Assembly: GCA_031550125.1 (NCBI GenBank)
Contig: JAVBOW010000025.1
Location: 1 to 43,005 of the forward strand
Reading direction: 5' to 3'
DNA: 43,005 nt
From: JAVBOW01 sp031550125
GTDB lineage: Bacteria; Bacteroidota; Bacteroidia; Bacteroidales; Rikenellaceae
Below the pieces are notes generated by a model. The model was not told where the DNA came from. It saw only the letters and a program-made list of their open reading frames with translations, and did no database searches. The stretch's first letter is position 1, and each line of letters begins with the position of its first letter. Positions 40,559-43,005 of the stretch are shown one piece after another. The translations under genes were made by a program, and so were the position numbers.

Positions 40559-41146
40559 TTATTTGCCTATGGCATGTCCTGCTTTCGGGTAAGTTTTCAG
40601 TATGTCCGCCACGGCGGCGTTTATCTTTTTGTCCGGATTGCTTACGGCACCGTCTATGTCGGCTTCGCCTATGCCTTCCCAGAAGAGTCTATTCGTTTTG
40701 GCGTCCACCATGTCTATTATCAGCGATCCGTTCTGGTATTTGTCCACGTCGAACGAAGTGGTGGCCGTACCCAGGCCGCCTACACCCCAATAGCCGTAGG
40801 GACGGTATGCGCCGCCGTAGAAGTATGCGCCGTCGTCGAAGGTGGTGTTAGCCGTTATCGAGGCCATATCCTTGATGATGACGTTTACGTTTACGGTAAA
40901 GTCCGGAGTTGCGCTTTCCGTGTAGCCTTTGGCGTTGAGTTGTTGCTTGATGGCGGCCACTATGCGGTCGCGGTTAAGCTGGTTGGCGGTTTGGCCCTGC
41001 ACGGCGTTTTCCATGTTGCTGTGCATGGCGTAGGTTTTAACCGCAGTAAAATCTTTAGACCTGTCATAATCGGTGGACACTTTCACCGTGGCGCAGGCGG
41101 CAAACACTATTGCCAGGGTTGCGGGAATAACGAGCTTGAGTTTCAT
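40559..41146 (-). CDS. DUF4136 lipoprotein
   Basis: A 195-residue lipoprotein (signal IPATLAIVFAAC, C18) of the DUF4136 family, common in Bacteroidetes and Proteobacteria and without a known function. Typical features: VKVSTDYDRSKDFTAVKTYA after the lipid anchor, RDRIVAAIKQQLNAKGY, and LIIDMVDAKTNRLFWEGIGEADI. A Tyr/Gly-rich stretch (YFYGGAYRPYGYWGVGG) lies near 117-133. No consensus promoter was found; GAGATTTG near 41208-41215 on the minus strand is a weak -7 candidate. A strong terminator follows. Confidence 0.85.
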   Translation of the reverse strand: MKLKLVIPATLAIVFAACATVKVSTDYDRSKDFTAVKTYAMHSNMENAVQGQTANQLNRDRIVAAIKQQLNAKGYTESATPDFTVNVNVIIKDMASITANTTFDDGAYFYGGAYRPYGYWGVGGLGTATTSFDVDKYQNGSLIIDMVDAKTNRLFWEGIGEADIDGAVSNPDKKINAAVADILKTYPKAGHAIGK

Positions 41147-41261
41147 GATAAATGAAGTTTGATTAATATTCTATGGCTTAATGACTATGCATATAGCAAT
41201 TCTTGTGCAAATCTCGATATGCCTGTGAAAATAAGCAATCGCCTGCGGTAATATATTAAAA

Positions 41262-41289
41262 ATCGGCGCATTAATTTTAATGCGCCGAT
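41262..41289 (-). terminator. Terminator after the second sulfatase gene
   Basis: ATCGGCGCATTAA (41262-41274) is the reverse complement of 41277-41289; on the minus strand the hairpin is followed by TTTTTAATA. Confidence 0.82.
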
Positions 41290-41311
41290 CCATGTCCGTA
41301 TTATGCGGATT

Positions 41312-42775
41312 CTATTTGCCTTTGAATACTATGCGCGGTTTGCCTGCGACCTTACTCGGTTTCACTCCCGGATGCCATTTTGCGGGCATGAAAGCGGCAA
41401 GCTCTTTGACCACGGCGGCGTTTTCCGGGTTTTTAGCCACATTTACGAATTCGTTTTCGTCGCTCTTTACGTTATACAGTTCTTCCGAGCCGTCGGCGTA
41501 TCGCAAGTAGTTCCAGTCGCCCTTGTGTACCACAAAGTTGCCGGGCAGGAATGTGGAAATGCACGGTTTGTCCCATGTTGCTTTGGGGTTTTTCAGCAGC
41601 GGGTCGAGGTCGTTGCCCATCAGCGCGTCCACTTTGGGCAGTCCGCACATGGAGACCAGGGTGGGATAGATGTCTATCAGACTCACCGGCGAGACGCACG
41701 ACGTCCCGCGTTTGCCGCCTGGATAAGACACAATGAACGGCACGTGGCACGCTTCGCGCCATAGCGCCGATTTGCCGAAACGCTCCTTCTCGCCGTGGTG
41801 GAAACCGTTGTCGCCGACCAGCACGACTATGGTGTTTCTTGCGTATGGCGAACGGTCGAGGGCGTCGAGTATCATTCCCAGACGGTCGTCGGCAAAGGTC
41901 ACGCAGGCAAGGTAGGCGCGTATTATCTGCTCCCAGCAGTTGTCCGTGGTTGTGAAACGCTCGAATAACCTGCGCCGGTTCTCCACGACGAAATGGTCCA
42001 GGGCATATTGAGGCACGTCGTCGAGGTCGTCCGCGCGTACCTCGGGACGGCGGATGGCGCTTACGTCATACATGTCGAAATAGCGCTTGGGGGCGGTGTA
42101 AGGTGTATGCGGACGATAGAATCCCATTGCGGCGAAAAAGGGCTTGTCGTGTTTTTGCCCAATAAAATCTATCACTTTCTGGGAATTGACCACGTCTGAG
42201 AAGTCGGTGTCGGGTCCCGTCCACTCTTCGTAATCCTGCCATTGATCGCCTCGCACGCCTTCCGGCAGGGGCGAGTCGAACACCCTCGGGCCGTAACCTC
42301 CGTCGAAGCATGTCATGTCGTCCCACATTAGCGCGTTGGCCTCGGGCGACGGTTTGTTATGGAATATTTTGCCCGCCCACAGGGTGGTGTAGCCGTTGTC
42401 GCGGAAGTGGCGCGGCATCATCAGCGCGCTCTCCACTTTGGGCGCTCCCTGGAGTTGCTGCTCGTTGTTGTATATACCGGTCACGAAGGGTTGCAGGCCG
42501 GTCATCATGGCCGTGCGCGAGGGGTTGGACAGCGGTACGGCGGTGTAGGCGTTGCTGAACCATACTCCGCGCGAGGCGAGGCGGTCGAGGTTTGGCGTGA
42601 TGACCTGGTTGTTTCCTCCCAGGTAGTGTTGCCAGTCGCACATGTCGTCCATTATTATGAACAGCACGTTGGGTTTCTGTGTCTTTTCGGCCGTTTTTTG
42701 GGCCGTGGCGGGCGAGGCCGGCAGGCAGCCGATACCGGCCACCGCGAGCGGAATGAAAGTCGATTTTATCTCCAT
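41312..42775 (-). CDS. Ser-type sulfatase resembling iduronate-2-sulfatase
   Basis: Exported S1-family sulfatase of 487 residues. The signal peptide ends PATA with Q26 next. D43 and D44 (IMDDM) bind the metal; S83 in LSNPSRTAMMTG is the formylglycine position, so this is a Ser-type enzyme. VLVGDNGFHHGE (about 316-327) gives the second metal-site residues. The WAGKIFHNKP, FFAAMGFYRPHTPY and YLACVTFADDRLG stretches match iduronate-2-sulfatase-like members. A near-consensus -7 (TTACCTTG, minus strand, 42806-42813) lies 30 bp upstream. Substrate, perhaps a glycosaminoglycan, is inferred. Confidence 0.92.
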   Translation of the reverse strand: MEIKSTFIPLAVAGIGCLPASPATAQKTAEKTQKPNVLFIIMDDMCDWQHYLGGNNQVITPNLDRLASRGVWFSNAYTAVPLSNPSRTAMMTGLQPFVTGIYNNEQQLQGAPKVESALMMPRHFRDNGYTTLWAGKIFHNKPSPEANALMWDDMTCFDGGYGPRVFDSPLPEGVRGDQWQDYEEWTGPDTDFSDVVNSQKVIDFIGQKHDKPFFAAMGFYRPHTPYTAPKRYFDMYDVSAIRRPEVRADDLDDVPQYALDHFVVENRRRLFERFTTTDNCWEQIIRAYLACVTFADDRLGMILDALDRSPYARNTIVVLVGDNGFHHGEKERFGKSALWREACHVPFIVSYPGGKRGTSCVSPVSLIDIYPTLVSMCGLPKVDALMGNDLDPLLKNPKATWDKPCISTFLPGNFVVHKGDWNYLRYADGSEELYNVKSDENEFVNVAKNPENAAVVKELAAFMPAKWHPGVKPSKVAGKPRIVFKGK

Positions 42776-43005
42776 CGTGTGGGCGTTTGGTAGTTTAACT
42801 TAATGCAAGGTAACGATAAAAGGGATACGAAGGCCGCGGAAATGCCCGATCGGCGGCCAACAGGAAAAAATAGGGGCCGGAACGACTAATCACATGGCGC
42901 GGGGGTGGGTTGAAAAACAAAACCCCCCCCCGAGGTAACCGCCGACAGAAAAGCAAACCGACCGGTAAAAAATAGTGTTCGCAAAAATAGGGGGGTATGT
43001 TGAAT
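42776..43005. other. Non-coding end of the window with C and G runs
   Basis: No gene is supported in these 230 bp. A run of nine C (42923-42931) and a run of six G (42990-42995) stand out, and a minus-strand TATTTTTG (42982-42989) could be a distant promoter for the sulfatase gene. Confidence 0.5.

Overview
This window is chromosomal DNA of a GC-rich Bacteroidetes bacterium. An Alistipes-like member of the Rikenellaceae is my best guess, which is inference only. The signs are many upstream sites matching the Bacteroidetes -7 element TAnnTTTG (a few with a TTTG or TTG -33 element 18-21 bp upstream), few Shine-Dalgarno sequences, lipoproteins and Ser-type sulfatases typical of gut Bacteroidetes, signal peptides followed by Gln, and families common in that phylum (DUF4136, DUF4834, CotH, GH76, TIGR02757). 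I see no prophage, integrase, transposase, CRISPR array or rRNA.

Layout. 1-4.3 kb: ruvA and a large secreted GH2 beta-galactosidase with a ricin-like domain (minus). 4.3-8.3 kb: an OmpH-like lipoprotein, then a tightly packed chain ybbR-like, coaE, folP, lolD-like, TIGR02757 (plus). 8.3-12.5 kb: miaB, tRNA-Val(GAC), mqnC, ferredoxin and serS (minus). 12.6-20.6 kb: an outer-membrane barrel protein, glutaminyl cyclase-metH-metF, a membrane TPR protein and ribH (plus). 20.7-24 kb: a sulfatase (plus), tRNA-Ser(GCT) and a surface protein made of 15-residue repeats (minus). 24-31.8 kb: prs, engB, a GH76 lipoprotein, gapA, a CotH lipoprotein, mlaF-like, mlaE-like and a DUF4834 gene (minus). 31.9-33.5 kb: purB and a small rubredoxin (plus). 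33.6-35 kb: cmk and a LysE-family exporter (minus). 35.1-38.7 kb: lnt-folC and upp (plus). 38.7-42.8 kb: cstA, a DUF4136 lipoprotein and a second sulfatase (minus).

How the genes work together. Folate and one-carbon metabolism recurs (folP, folC, metH, metF). Envelope lipid and lipoprotein traffic is represented by lnt, a LolD-like ATPase, an MlaEF-like pair and many lipoproteins. Glycan use is represented by GH2, GH76 and two sulfatases. Glutaminyl cyclase fits the phylum's habit of leaving Gln at the mature N-terminus of exported proteins; four signal peptides here show it.

Most unusual signal. Five intergenic copies or remnants of one repeat (about 13.2, 22.3, 26.9, 33.6 and 40.3 kb) share a 120-bp palindrome. 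The two full copies keep pairing between their arms, with one compensatory C-G to T-A change and many positions that pair only as G.U from one strand. One copy is flanked by a 9-bp direct repeat containing the stop codon of the upstream sulfatase gene, and another by an 18-bp direct repeat. Some copies have lost the centre. This looks like a small non-autonomous mobile element that specifies a long hairpin RNA or DNA. One copy fills most of the leader of the GH76 gene.
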